NCBI RefSeq assembly: GCF_001905005.1
Contig: NZ_LWKZ01000001.1
Location: 623,775-687,774, forward strand
Length of the DNA: 64,000 nt
Origin: Streptomyces sp. CB02923
GTDB taxonomy: Bacteria; Actinomycetota; Actinomycetes; Streptomycetales; Streptomycetaceae
Direction: 5' to 3'
Shown here: piece by piece, positions 1-7,673 of the stretch
Numbering within the stretch: position 1 is the first letter of the stretch
How the letters are laid out: the number at the start of each line of letters is the position of its first letter
Made by a program: the position numbers and the translations under genes
The notes under the pieces: model-generated
The model's database searches: none
What the model was told of the DNA's origin: nothing
What the model saw: the letters and a program-made list of their open reading frames with translations, nothing else

Positions 1-455
1 CCGAACGAGCGGACGCCGATGACCGGGTTGGACGGGTTGGAGTTGACGTCGGCGGACGGCGCCCAGTTCAGGTTGACGCCGCACTCGGCCAGGCGGCGGC
101 CGAGTTCGCGGGCGACGTCGTGGGTGAGCCGGGTGTCGTCGACCGCGCCGAGGGCGAGGTTGCCGGGGAAGGAGGAGCCGCCGCGTACTTCGAGGCGGGT
201 GACGTCGCCGCCCTCCTCGTCGATGGCGACGAGGATGTCCTCGCGTTCGGCCCGCAGCTGGGCGGTGAGCGCGGCGAGCTGTTCGGGTGAGTCGACGTTG
301 CGGCCGAACAGGCCCACCGAGGCGAGGCCCTCGCCGAGGCGGCGCAGCAGCCAGTCGGGTGCCGAGGTGCCGGTGAAGCCGGGCTGGAGGACGGTGAGGG
401 CGTCCCGGGTGAGGGTGTCGGCCGGGTGCAGGAGTGTCGTCATGGCGCGCGTCAT
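1..455 (-). CDS. dasD: GH3 beta-N-acetylglucosaminidase, N-terminal part (runs off window)
   Basis: This is the first 151 residues of a glycoside hydrolase family 3 enzyme; the rest lies beyond position 1. The visible part has the family's DEEGGDVTRL stretch and the substrate-pocket motif ending NPVIGVRSFG, as in NagZ-type N-acetylglucosaminidases. No signal peptide is seen, so it should act in the cytoplasm, splitting imported chitobiose to GlcNAc. Its ATG (455-453) overlaps the stop of the upstream permease gene as ATGA, so it is the last visible gene of the das operon. The symbol follows the position and family of S. coelicolor dasD. Confidence 0.85.
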   Translation of the reverse strand, partial: MTRAMTTLLHPADTLTRDALTVLQPGFTGTSAPDWLLRRLGEGLASVGLFGRNVDSPEQLAALTAQLRAEREDILVAIDEEGGDVTRLEVRGGSSFPGNLALGAVDDTRLTHDVARELGRRLAECGVNLNWAPSADVNSNPSNPVIGVRSF

Positions 456-1282
456 CCCTTCACTGCGCCGGCGGTCAGTCCGCTGACGGCCTTGCGCTGG
501 AGGAACAGGAACAGGACCAGGATCGGTACGGCGAAGATGGAGGCCGCTGCCATGGTGGCGCCCCAGTCGTCGCCGAACTGGCTCTGGAACTGCGAGAGCC
601 ACAGCGGCAGTGTGCCCTTGTCCGGCTCCTTGTTGAGTACCAGCACCATCGGGAATTCGTTCCACGCGGTGATGAAGCCGAACAGCGAGGTGGCCATCAG
701 GCCGGGCGCCAGCAGCGGGAAGATCACCTTCACGAACGCCTGCCGGCGGGTGCAGCCGTCCACCATCGCGGACTCCTCCAGCTCCTTGGGCACGGCGGCG
801 ACGTAGCCGCGCAGCGTCAGGAGGGTGAAGGGCAGCACCATGAGCATGTAGAAGAAGGTCAGCGGCACCAGGCTGTTCAGCATGTCGGCGTCGCGCACGA
901 TCATGTAGATCGAGATGACCAGGACCTCCCAGGGCGCCATCTGGGCGATCATGAAGGTCAGGATGATGCCCTTGCGGCCCTTGAAGCGCATCCGGGCGAT
1001 GGCGAAGGACCCGCACAGGGCGATCAGCAGCGAGAGGCCGACCGCCAGCACGGTGACGGTGACGGAGTTGCCGACGAGGGTCCAGAAGTTCGGGGCGTTC
1101 ACGGCGGTCGTGAAGTGTTCGAAGGTGCCGTGGAACGGGAACCACACCGGGTCCTCGGTGATGATGTCGCGGTTCGGCTTGAAGGCCGTGGTGAACATCC
1201 AGTACACGGGGAAGACGAAGCCGATGGCGAGCACGATCGCCGTCGCGTTGGGCCAGATGCGGCCGAGCAGTGAGCGGTTCAC
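452..1282 (-). CDS. dasC: Chitobiose ABC transporter permease DasC
   Basis: Inner-membrane permease of a carbohydrate-uptake (CUT1) ABC transporter, 276 residues with about six membrane segments. The EAA loop that contacts the ATPase is visible as EELEESAMVDGCTRRQAF about two thirds along. The start is a GTG (1282-1280) that overlaps the upstream permease stop as GTGA, giving the protein start VNRSLLGRIWP. It pairs with DasB to form the channel fed by DasA. No ATPase gene is present in the cluster; in Streptomyces the shared ATPase MsiK normally serves this transporter. Confidence 0.93.
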   Translation of the reverse strand: MNRSLLGRIWPNATAIVLAIGFVFPVYWMFTTAFKPNRDIITEDPVWFPFHGTFEHFTTAVNAPNFWTLVGNSVTVTVLAVGLSLLIALCGSFAIARMRFKGRKGIILTFMIAQMAPWEVLVISIYMIVRDADMLNSLVPLTFFYMLMVLPFTLLTLRGYVAAVPKELEESAMVDGCTRRQAFVKVIFPLLAPGLMATSLFGFITAWNEFPMVLVLNKEPDKGTLPLWLSQFQSQFGDDWGATMAAASIFAVPILVLFLFLQRKAVSGLTAGAVKG

Positions 1283-2262
1283 AGCTCGTCCTCCTCTTGC
1301 TTCAGGGTCAGCCGCAGGTAGTACGCGGTCATGGCGAGCAGTACGACGATCGTCAGGAGCGAGATGGCCGCGCCCATGCCGAAGTGGAGGTTGCCGACGC
1401 CTTCGGTGAAGGCGTAGATCGGCAGGGTCTCGGTGAGCCGGTCCGGGCCGCCCTCGTTGATGGCGAAGATCTGCGGGAACGCCTTGAAGACCCAGATGAT
1501 CTCCAGGAACGTGGTCGCCATGAAGAACGGCTTGAGGAACGGGAAGGTGACGTTGGTGAAGACCTTCCAGGTGCCGGCGCCGTCCATCCGGGCCGCCTCG
1601 TACAGCTCCTTGGGGATGGTCGTGGTCGCGGCGTAGAGGTTCAGGGCCACGAACGGCAGCGACTGCCACACGATCAGTACGGTGATCACGAAGAAGGTGG
1701 ACAGCTGGCTGCCGACCCAGTCGTAGTGGGCCATCGCGTGCCAGCCCAGCTTGTCCAGCACCCAGTTGACGATGCCGTAGCGGGCGTCGAACAGCCACTG
1801 GAAGACGGTGGTGGCGGCGATCACGGGCATCGCCCAGGTCAGGACGAGCGCGACGGACAGCGTCAGGCGCATCCGCTTGCCGAGCCGGGCCAGCAGGAGG
1901 CCGATCAGCACGCCCAGCACCATGATCAGGGTGACGTTGACGGCGGTGAAGACGATGGTGCGGAGGGTGACCCGCCAGAACTGCTCGCCGCCCAGGACCT
2001 CCTGGAAGTTGCCGAATCCGCGCCACTCGGTGAGGTGCTGGATCAGCTGCTTCATGTTCAGGTTCTGGAACGAGATGATCAGGTTCCGCACCATGGGCCA
2101 GCCCAGGAAGACCGCGGTGGCGGCCAGGGCCGGGATCAGCAGCAGGTAGGGGGCGCTTCTGGCCGCCCTGCCGGACCCGCGGCCGCGCCGGGGCGGCGGG
2201 GCGCCGCCCTTGCCGATCCGCGGCGCGGAGTCTCGAACCGCGTCCTCGATCTGCACTGACAT
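1279..2262 (-). CDS. dasB: Chitobiose ABC transporter permease DasB
   Basis: First permease subunit of the CUT1 transporter, 327 residues. A basic, proline-rich cytoplasmic head of about 35 residues precedes the membrane segments, and the EAA loop reads EAARMDGAGTWKVFTNV. It is translationally coupled to dasC by a 4-base overlap. It lies 146 bases downstream of dasA, with two strong hairpins in the gap, so dasBC mRNA is probably much scarcer than dasA mRNA, as is usual when one binding protein serves many channels. Confidence 0.93.
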   Translation of the reverse strand: MSVQIEDAVRDSAPRIGKGGAPPPRRGRGSGRAARSAPYLLLIPALAATAVFLGWPMVRNLIISFQNLNMKQLIQHLTEWRGFGNFQEVLGGEQFWRVTLRTIVFTAVNVTLIMVLGVLIGLLLARLGKRMRLTLSVALVLTWAMPVIAATTVFQWLFDARYGIVNWVLDKLGWHAMAHYDWVGSQLSTFFVITVLIVWQSLPFVALNLYAATTTIPKELYEAARMDGAGTWKVFTNVTFPFLKPFFMATTFLEIIWVFKAFPQIFAINEGGPDRLTETLPIYAFTEGVGNLHFGMGAAISLLTIVVLLAMTAYYLRLTLKQEEDEL

Positions 2263-2302
2263 GTCCCGCTTCTCCCCATCACCTGGTCGTGCTCACGCTG
2301 GT

Positions 2303-2345
2303 GGTTCCGTACGGGGGCCGGGACGGCCGGCTCCCGTACGGAACC
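2303..2345 (-). terminator. dasA-dasB intergenic hairpin 1
   Basis: A perfect 13-bp stem, arms GGTTCCGTACGGG (2303-2315) and CCCGTACGGAACC (2333-2345), lies between dasA and dasB. No U-tract follows, so it may stabilise the dasA 3' end or attenuate read-through rather than stop transcription outright. Confidence 0.6.
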
Positions 2346-2354
2346 CGTACGGTG

Positions 2355-2389
2355 GCGGTCCCCGCGGCTGGCGCCGCCGCGGGGACCGC
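2355..2389 (-). terminator. dasA-dasB intergenic hairpin 2
   Basis: A second perfect stem of 14 bp, arms GCGGTCCCCGCGGC (2355-2368) and GCCGCGGGGACCGC (2376-2389) with a 7-base loop, lies 20 bases past the dasA stop. With hairpin 1 it makes a double attenuator or mRNA-stabilising structure inside the operon. Confidence 0.6.
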
Positions 2390-2408
2390 GTTCAGTGCTG
2401 CCGCCCGA

Positions 2409-3680
2409 CTACTGCTTCTGCGACAGCCGCTTGTTGATCTCGCCCTCGACGTCCTTGGCCGCGTCGGCGGGCGCCTTCCCGTTGAGCACCGCGGTCATGT
2501 AGTTCTTGATCGGGTTCGGGGTGTTCTCGACCTGGGCCCATTCGGGGATCAGCGGGGTGGTGCCGCTGGACTTGGCGGCGCCGGGCGCGGCGGCCTCGGC
2601 GGCCGGGTTGCCCTTGGTGGCGGGCTGGAGGTCGGGGGACTTCGGGCTCCAGCCGACCTCCTTGACCATCTGCCCGTCGTTCTTCTTGGACAGGGCGACC
2701 TTCAGGAACTCCTTGGCCAGCTCCTGGTTCTGGCCGCCGCCGGCGACGGCGAAGTTGGAGCCGCCGAGGAAGACGCCCTCGGGCTTGTCGGCGGTCTCAC
2801 CCGGGATGGGGAAGAAGCCGATGTCGTCCTTGATGGCCGGGTTGGCCTTGACGGCGGTGGGGCCCTCGTAGCCCATGGCGATGATGGCGCCGGTCTTGCC
2901 CTTGGAGAAGATCTCGGCCTGCTGCGGGGTGGCCTCGTCCTTGTTCTTGGGGGCGGTGCTGAAGGCCTGGTACTGCTTGTAGATGTCCATGGCCTTGGAG
3001 ACCTTGGGGTCACTGAAGTTGGAGACCCACTTGCTGCCCTGCTTCTTCACCAGTTCGGCGCCGGTGCCGATGGTCAGGCCGTCGAAGAAGTACCAGTTCT
3101 GGCCGGGGAGGTAGAGCGGCTCGGCGTCGGTCTTCTGCTTGATGGTGTCGAACGCCTTGAAGAGCTCGGTGCGGGTCTTGGGCAGTTCCTTGATGCCCGC
3201 CGCGGCCCAGATCTTCTTGTTGTACATCACCACGCGGTTGCCCGCGTACCAGGGGAGGGCGTACTGCTTGCCGTCGGCCATGGCCGCCTTGTTGAAGGAG
3301 TCGTTCCAGTCGGAGCCGATCTCCTTCTTCAGGTCGCCCAGCTCCGCGAGCGCGCCGGCCTTGGCGTACGCGGCGGTCTGGGTGTTGCCGATCTCGACGA
3401 CGTCGGGCGGGCTGTCCTCGGACAGGGCGGTGGTCAGCTTCTGCTGGATGCCGTTCCACTGCTGGACGCGGAACTCGACCGTGGCACCGGTCTTCTTCTT
3501 GAAGTCCTCGGAGACCTGCTTGGTCCACTGTGCCGGGTTGGAGCCGTCCATCACCCAGACGATCAGCTTCTTGCCCTTGTAGCCGTCGGCCCCCGCCGAC
3601 TTGCTGTCGCTGGACCCACAGGCAGCGACACTGACCAACATTCCCGCGACTGCCGTCGCCGCTATGAGTCCACGCTTCAT
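2409..3680 (-). CDS. dasA: Chitobiose-binding lipoprotein DasA
   Basis: Extracellular solute-binding protein of the chitobiose/aminosugar transporter, 423 residues. A lipoprotein signal peptide ends in VAAC, with the lipidated cysteine at residue 21. The mature part is a family 1 sugar-binding fold; phrases such as KLTTALSEDSPPDVVEIGNT and EGVFLGGSN match DasA of S. coelicolor as I recall it. It heads the minus-strand operon and is divergent from dasR. Two DasR-type operators lie just upstream, so aminosugar-responsive repression by DasR is expected. Confidence 0.95.
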   Translation of the reverse strand: MKRGLIAATAVAGMLVSVAACGSSDSKSAGADGYKGKKLIVWVMDGSNPAQWTKQVSEDFKKKTGATVEFRVQQWNGIQQKLTTALSEDSPPDVVEIGNTQTAAYAKAGALAELGDLKKEIGSDWNDSFNKAAMADGKQYALPWYAGNRVVMYNKKIWAAAGIKELPKTRTELFKAFDTIKQKTDAEPLYLPGQNWYFFDGLTIGTGAELVKKQGSKWVSNFSDPKVSKAMDIYKQYQAFSTAPKNKDEATPQQAEIFSKGKTGAIIAMGYEGPTAVKANPAIKDDIGFFPIPGETADKPEGVFLGGSNFAVAGGGQNQELAKEFLKVALSKKNDGQMVKEVGWSPKSPDLQPATKGNPAAEAAAPGAAKSSGTTPLIPEWAQVENTPNPIKNYMTAVLNGKAPADAAKDVEGEINKRLSQKQ

Positions 3681-3713
3681 TGCGCTCTCCCCTAAAGGCC
3701 GTGAGTGGTCTTT

Positions 3714-3729
3714 AATGGTTTAGACCAGT
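3714..3729. promoter_or_regulatory. dre (DasR-responsive element) 1
   Basis: AATGGTTTAGACCAGT differs at two positions from the palindrome ACTGGTCTAGACCAGT, the DasR operator core. It lies 34 bases upstream of the dasA start. A further half-matching copy overlaps it at 3704-3719. Confidence 0.85.
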
Positions 3730-3737
3730 GCCCGCAG

Positions 3738-3753
3738 CTTGGCCTAGACCTTT
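3738..3753. promoter_or_regulatory. dre (DasR-responsive element) 2
   Basis: CTTGGCCTAGACCTTT keeps the GGNCTAGACC core of the DasR operator. It starts 24 bp after dre 1, about two helical turns, which suggests cooperative binding in the dasA-dasR intergenic region. Confidence 0.7.
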
Positions 3754-3986
3754 TGGGGTGTCAAGGGTGTATAAGAGTCGCTGTCGGGTCCGTTACCGGA
3801 CCGACATCTGGGGTCTGCAGCCGCCGTGGCGGCGTCCGTCCGCACGGCAGACGCTACGTTGGCGTCAGGCCCCGCGAGCGGGCACGGACCAGCAAGGGAG
3901 CATCGGGACCCCACCCGTGCCACGATGAGCCGCTACGTACGGAGGAGCCGGTGACGGCAGCGCGACAGGAGTCGGAGAGGCGGGTC

Positions 3987-4745
3987 ATGGAGACCGACGG
4001 GGGCAGCGCGGACAACGGCGGCGGCGCACGCACCGCCCGCGTGCCCAAGTACTACCGCCTCAAGCGCCACTTGCTGGAGATCACCGAGACCCTTCCGCCG
4101 GGCACACCCGTCCCGCCGGAACGGACTCTCGCCGCGGAGTTCGACACATCCCGTACGACAGTACGCCAGGCCCTCCAGGAACTGGTCGTCGAAGGACGGC
4201 TGGAACGCATCCAGGGCAAGGGCACCTTCGTCGCCAAACCCAAGGTCTCCCAGGCCCTGCAACTGACCTCCTACACCGAGGACATGCGGGCCCAGGGCCT
4301 GGAGCCGGCCTCGCAGCTGCTGGACATCGGCTACGTCACCGCCGACGACCGGCTGGCCGGGCTGCTGGACATAGCGGCCGGCGGCCGGGTGCTGCGCATC
4401 GAGCGGCTGCGGCTGGCCAGCGGCGAGCCGATGGCCATCGAGACCACCCATCTGTCCGCGAAGCGCTTCCCCGCGCTGCGCCGCAACCTCGTCAAGTACA
4501 CCTCGCTCTACACGGCGCTGTCCGAGGTCTACGACGTCCGGCTGGCCGAGGCCGAGGAGACCATCGAGACGTCACTGGCCACGCCCCGCGAGGCCGGGCT
4601 GCTCGGTACGGACGTGGGCCTGCCGATGCTGATGCTCTCCCGGCACTCCCTGGACGCCGCGGGCGCGCCGGTGGAGTGGGTGCGCTCGGTCTACCGCGGC
4701 GACCGCTACAAGTTCGTGGCCCGGCTGCGGCGCCCGGCCGACTGA
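3987..4745 (+). CDS. dasR: GntR-family aminosugar-responsive regulator DasR
   Basis: Global regulator of chitin and GlcNAc metabolism, 252 residues from ATG 3987. The start is set by GGAGAGG six bases upstream; a GTG at 3951 behind GGAGGAG is a possible 12-residue longer start. Residues about 15-85 form the winged helix ([19 protein letters not shown], then [11 protein letters not shown]) and the rest is a UTRA effector domain. The protein is close to S. coelicolor DasR, whose DNA binding is released by glucosamine-6-phosphate. It is divergent from dasA with dre sites between, the arrangement known in other streptomycetes. Confidence 0.96.
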   Translation: METDGGSADNGGGARTARVPKYYRLKRHLLEITETLPPGTPVPPERTLAAEFDTSRTTVRQALQELVVEGRLERIQGKGTFVAKPKVSQALQLTSYTEDMRAQGLEPASQLLDIGYVTADDRLAGLLDIAAGGRVLRIERLRLASGEPMAIETTHLSAKRFPALRRNLVKYTSLYTALSEVYDVRLAEAEETIETSLATPREAGLLGTDVGLPMLMLSRHSLDAAGAPVEWVRSVYRGDRYKFVARLRRPAD

Positions 4746-4898
4746 CGGGTCCGCCGGGCCCCGCGGCCGTACGCCCGGGGCCCGGCGCGCCCCGTCTCCC
4801 GGCGTCCCGCCGCCCCGCCGCACGTCCGGGGGTATGGCGCGATCCGCCCTCCAGCCTCTACGGTCCTTCCGTCGTCGCGTCGACGGGAGGACGTACAG

Positions 4899-7055
4899 GT
4901 GCGCCCAGCAGGCCGGACCCGAACCGCCGCCAATCCCCGGAAGATCGCTCTGTGGACCGCCGTGGCGCTGGTCGGCGCCACCGGCTGGACGCTGCTCGCG
5001 CTGGCCCGCGGCGAGCGGGTCTCGGCCGCCTGGATGGTCGCCGCCGCCCTCGGCTCGTACGCCATCGGCTACCGCTTCTACGCGCGCTTCATCGCCACCC
5101 GCGTCCTGAGGTTCGACCGGACCCGGGCCACCCCCGCCGAGCGGCTGAACGACGGCGTCGACTTCCACCCCACCGACCGCCGGGTGCTGCTCGGCCACCA
5201 CTTCGCGGCCATCGCGGGCGCCGGGCCGCTCGTCGGGCCGGTGCTCGCCGCCCAGATGGGCTACCTCCCCGGCACCATCTGGATCATCGTCGGTGTCGTC
5301 TTCGCGGGCGCGGTCCAGGACATGGTCGTGCTGTTCTTCTCCACCCGGCGCGACGGCCGGTCGCTGGGGCAGATGGCGCGCGAGGAGATCGGCGTGCTCG
5401 GCGGGGCCGCCGCGCTGCTCGCCGCCTTCGCCATCATGATCATTCTGCTGGGCGTGCTGGCGCTGATCATCGTCAACGCGCTCGCCCAGTCCCCCTGGGG
5501 CACCTTCTCCATCGGCATGACGATCCCCATCGCCCTGCTGATGGGCTTCTACCTGCGGGTGCTGCGCCCCGGCCGGGTCACCGAGGTCTCCCTGATCGGC
5601 GTCGCGCTGCTGCTGCTCGCGCTGATCGCGGGCCGCTGGGTCGCGGACTCGTCCTGGGCCGACACGTTCACGCTGGAGCCGAAGACGCTGGTGATCTGGC
5701 TGGTGGCGTACGGGTTCATCGCCTCCGTGCTGCCGGTGTGGACGCTGCTGGCGCCCCGCGACTACCTCTCCACCTTCATGAAGATCGGCACGATCGGGCT
5801 GCTGGCGGTCGGCGTGCTGGTCACGCTGCCCGACCTGAAGATGGACGCGGTCACGCACTTCGCCGGGCGCGGTGACGGACCGGTCTTCGCCGGTTCGCTC
5901 TTCCCGTTCGTCTTCATCACCATCGCCTGCGGCGCGCTCTCCGGCTTCCACGCCCTGATCTCCTCCGGCACCACGCCCAAGATGGTGCAGAAGGAGACGC
6001 AGATCCGCATGATCGGCTACGGCTCGATGCTCATGGAGTCGTTCGTCGCCGTGATGGCGCTGGTGGCCGCGTCGATCATCGACCCGGGCCTGTACTTCGC
6101 GATGAACGCGCCGGCCGGCGTCATCGGCGACACCGTCCAGTCGACCTCCCAGGCCGTCGCGCACCTCGGATACAGCATCTCCCCCGACCAGTTGGCGGCC
6201 GCGGCCAAGGCCGTGGAGGAGCACACCCTGCTGTCCCGTACGGGCGGCGCGCCCACCCTCGCCGTCGGGGTCGCGGACATCTTCTCGCAGGTCTTCGGCG
6301 GTGCCGGGATGAAGGCGTTCTGGTACCACTTCGCCATCATGTTCGAGGCGCTGTTCATCCTCACGGCGCTGGACGCGGGCACCCGCGTGGGCCGCTTCAT
6401 GCTCCAGGACATGCTGGGCAACGTCTTCAAGCCGTTCCGGCGGGTGAGCTGGAAGCCCGGACTGCTGCTGTGCAGCGCGGCCGTCGTCGCGCTGTGGGGC
6501 TACTTCCTGTGGGTCGGCGTGCACGAGCCGCTCGGCGGCATCAACCAGCTCTTCCCGGTCTTCGGGATCGCCAACCAGCTCCTGGCGGCGGTCGCCCTGA
6601 CCGTCTGCACGACCCTGCTGGTCAAGTCCGGCCGCCTCAAGTGGGCCTGGATCACGGGCGTCCCGCTCGCCTGGGACGCCACCGTGACCCTCACCGCGAG
6701 CTGGCAGAAGGTCTTCTCCGGCGACCCCAAGGTCGGTTTCTTCACGCAGCGTTCGCTCTACCAGGACGCCATCGACGCCGGGAAGGTGCTGCCGCCCGCC
6801 AAGAACATGGGCGACATGCACACGGTGGTCACCAACTCGACGGTGGACGGCGTGCTGTCGGCGGTGCTCGCCCTGCTGATCGTGGTGGTGATCGCGGACG
6901 CCGCCCGGGTCTGCGTACGGCATGTCCGCAACCCCGCGGCGACCCGGCTCAGCGAGGCACCGTACAAGGAGTCGGCGATCGTCGCGCCCGCCGGGCTGCT
7001 GGCCTCCAAGGAGGAGAAGGCCGAGCTGGCGGCGGCGGAACGGAGCGGGCCGTGA
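4899..7055 (+). CDS. cstA: CstA-family carbon starvation/pyruvate transporter
   Basis: Large polytopic membrane protein of 718 residues in the CstA (carbon starvation) family, slightly longer than the 701-residue E. coli protein. About 16 hydrophobic segments are visible, with the conserved GPLVGPVLAAQMGYLPGTIW region near the N-terminus. GTG 4899 is preceded by GGGAGGA at a 7-base spacing. E. coli members import pyruvate and peptides. The next gene, a YbdD-type small protein, overlaps by four bases; in E. coli such a partner is needed for pyruvate uptake, so this is probably a two-part pyruvate importer. Confidence 0.93.
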   Translation: MRPAGRTRTAANPRKIALWTAVALVGATGWTLLALARGERVSAAWMVAAALGSYAIGYRFYARFIATRVLRFDRTRATPAERLNDGVDFHPTDRRVLLGHHFAAIAGAGPLVGPVLAAQMGYLPGTIWIIVGVVFAGAVQDMVVLFFSTRRDGRSLGQMAREEIGVLGGAAALLAAFAIMIILLGVLALIIVNALAQSPWGTFSIGMTIPIALLMGFYLRVLRPGRVTEVSLIGVALLLLALIAGRWVADSSWADTFTLEPKTLVIWLVAYGFIASVLPVWTLLAPRDYLSTFMKIGTIGLLAVGVLVTLPDLKMDAVTHFAGRGDGPVFAGSLFPFVFITIACGALSGFHALISSGTTPKMVQKETQIRMIGYGSMLMESFVAVMALVAASIIDPGLYFAMNAPAGVIGDTVQSTSQAVAHLGYSISPDQLAAAAKAVEEHTLLSRTGGAPTLAVGVADIFSQVFGGAGMKAFWYHFAIMFEALFILTALDAGTRVGRFMLQDMLGNVFKPFRRVSWKPGLLLCSAAVVALWGYFLWVGVHEPLGGINQLFPVFGIANQLLAAVALTVCTTLLVKSGRLKWAWITGVPLAWDATVTLTASWQKVFSGDPKVGFFTQRSLYQDAIDAGKVLPPAKNMGDMHTVVTNSTVDGVLSAVLALLIVVVIADAARVCVRHVRNPAATRLSEAPYKESAIVAPAGLLASKEEKAELAAAERSGP

Positions 7056-7249
7056 GCGGGGCGCGGCGGGCACTGCGCCACATCCGCTGGTACGTACGGG
7101 AATTGACCGGCGAGAGCGCTTACGAGCGGTACGTCGCACATGCCCGACAGCACGCGCCCGGCGCGCAGGTGCTCAGCCGCCGCGAATTCGAGCGGCGGCG
7201 GGCCGCGGCGCGCGAGGACGATCCCCGCTCCGGGTTCCGCTGCTGCTGA
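7052..7249 (+). CDS. YbdD/YjiX-family small partner of CstA
   Basis: 65-residue protein starting at a GTG that overlaps the cstA stop (GTGA), so translation is coupled. It fits the YbdD/YjiX (CstA-linked DUF466) family: a Tyr/His-rich segment YERYVAHARQHAPGAQVLSR, then EFERRR, and the typical RCC end. Family members are found next to cstA or btsT and assist transport of pyruvate. It is not membrane-spanning and probably docks on the transporter from the cytoplasm. Confidence 0.88.
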   Translation: MSGARRALRHIRWYVRELTGESAYERYVAHARQHAPGAQVLSRREFERRRAAAREDDPRSGFRCC

Positions 7250-7397
7250 GGCGGCGGGCGTCGGGCACCGGAGCCGGCCGGCTTCGTTGCCGTACCGATA
7301 TGCGGACAGGTAGTGACGCGTACAACTTCCCTGGCTTAGATTTCCTGCCCACTGCACACGTGATCACAAGGGACCGCCAGGGAACGGAGCCACGGCC

Positions 7398-7673
7398 ATG
7401 CCAGAGCCGTCCGAATCAGCCGGAACACCAGCGGGCAGAGCCGCCCCGGTCGTCACGCCCACGCGCGTGATCGCCGGGCTCTGCCTGGTCGCGCCCTTCG
7501 TGGCGATGCTGTGGGTGAGCTCGTACGCCAAGGTGGAGCCGACGCTCGTCGGCGTCCCGTTCTTCTACTGGTACCAGATGCTGTGGGTGCTGATCTCGAC
7601 CGCGCTCACGATGACCGCCTACAAGCTGGTCCAGCGTGAGCAGCGCCTGCGCAAGGGGGGTGCGTCGCGGTGA
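7398..7673 (+). CDS. DUF3311 small membrane subunit of the symporter
   Basis: 91-residue protein with two hydrophobic segments (about residues 25-47 and 55-75), typical of DUF3311. Such proteins are encoded directly before sodium:solute symporters of the MctC/MctP monocarboxylate group. Its stop overlaps the symporter GTG start as GTGA, so they are translationally coupled and probably work as one unit. The gap to ybdD is 148 bases with no clear terminator, so the four transport genes may share part of their transcription. Confidence 0.88.
   Translation: MPEPSESAGTPAGRAAPVVTPTRVIAGLCLVAPFVAMLWVSSYAKVEPTLVGVPFFYWYQMLWVLISTALTMTAYKLVQREQRLRKGGASR

Noticed and set aside
4572..7139. Minus-strand open frame of 855 codons across cstA
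   Set aside because: It is a GC-driven shadow of cstA: very rich in Arg, Gly, Asp, Gln and His, no domain, and cstA on the other strand is complete with full family motifs.
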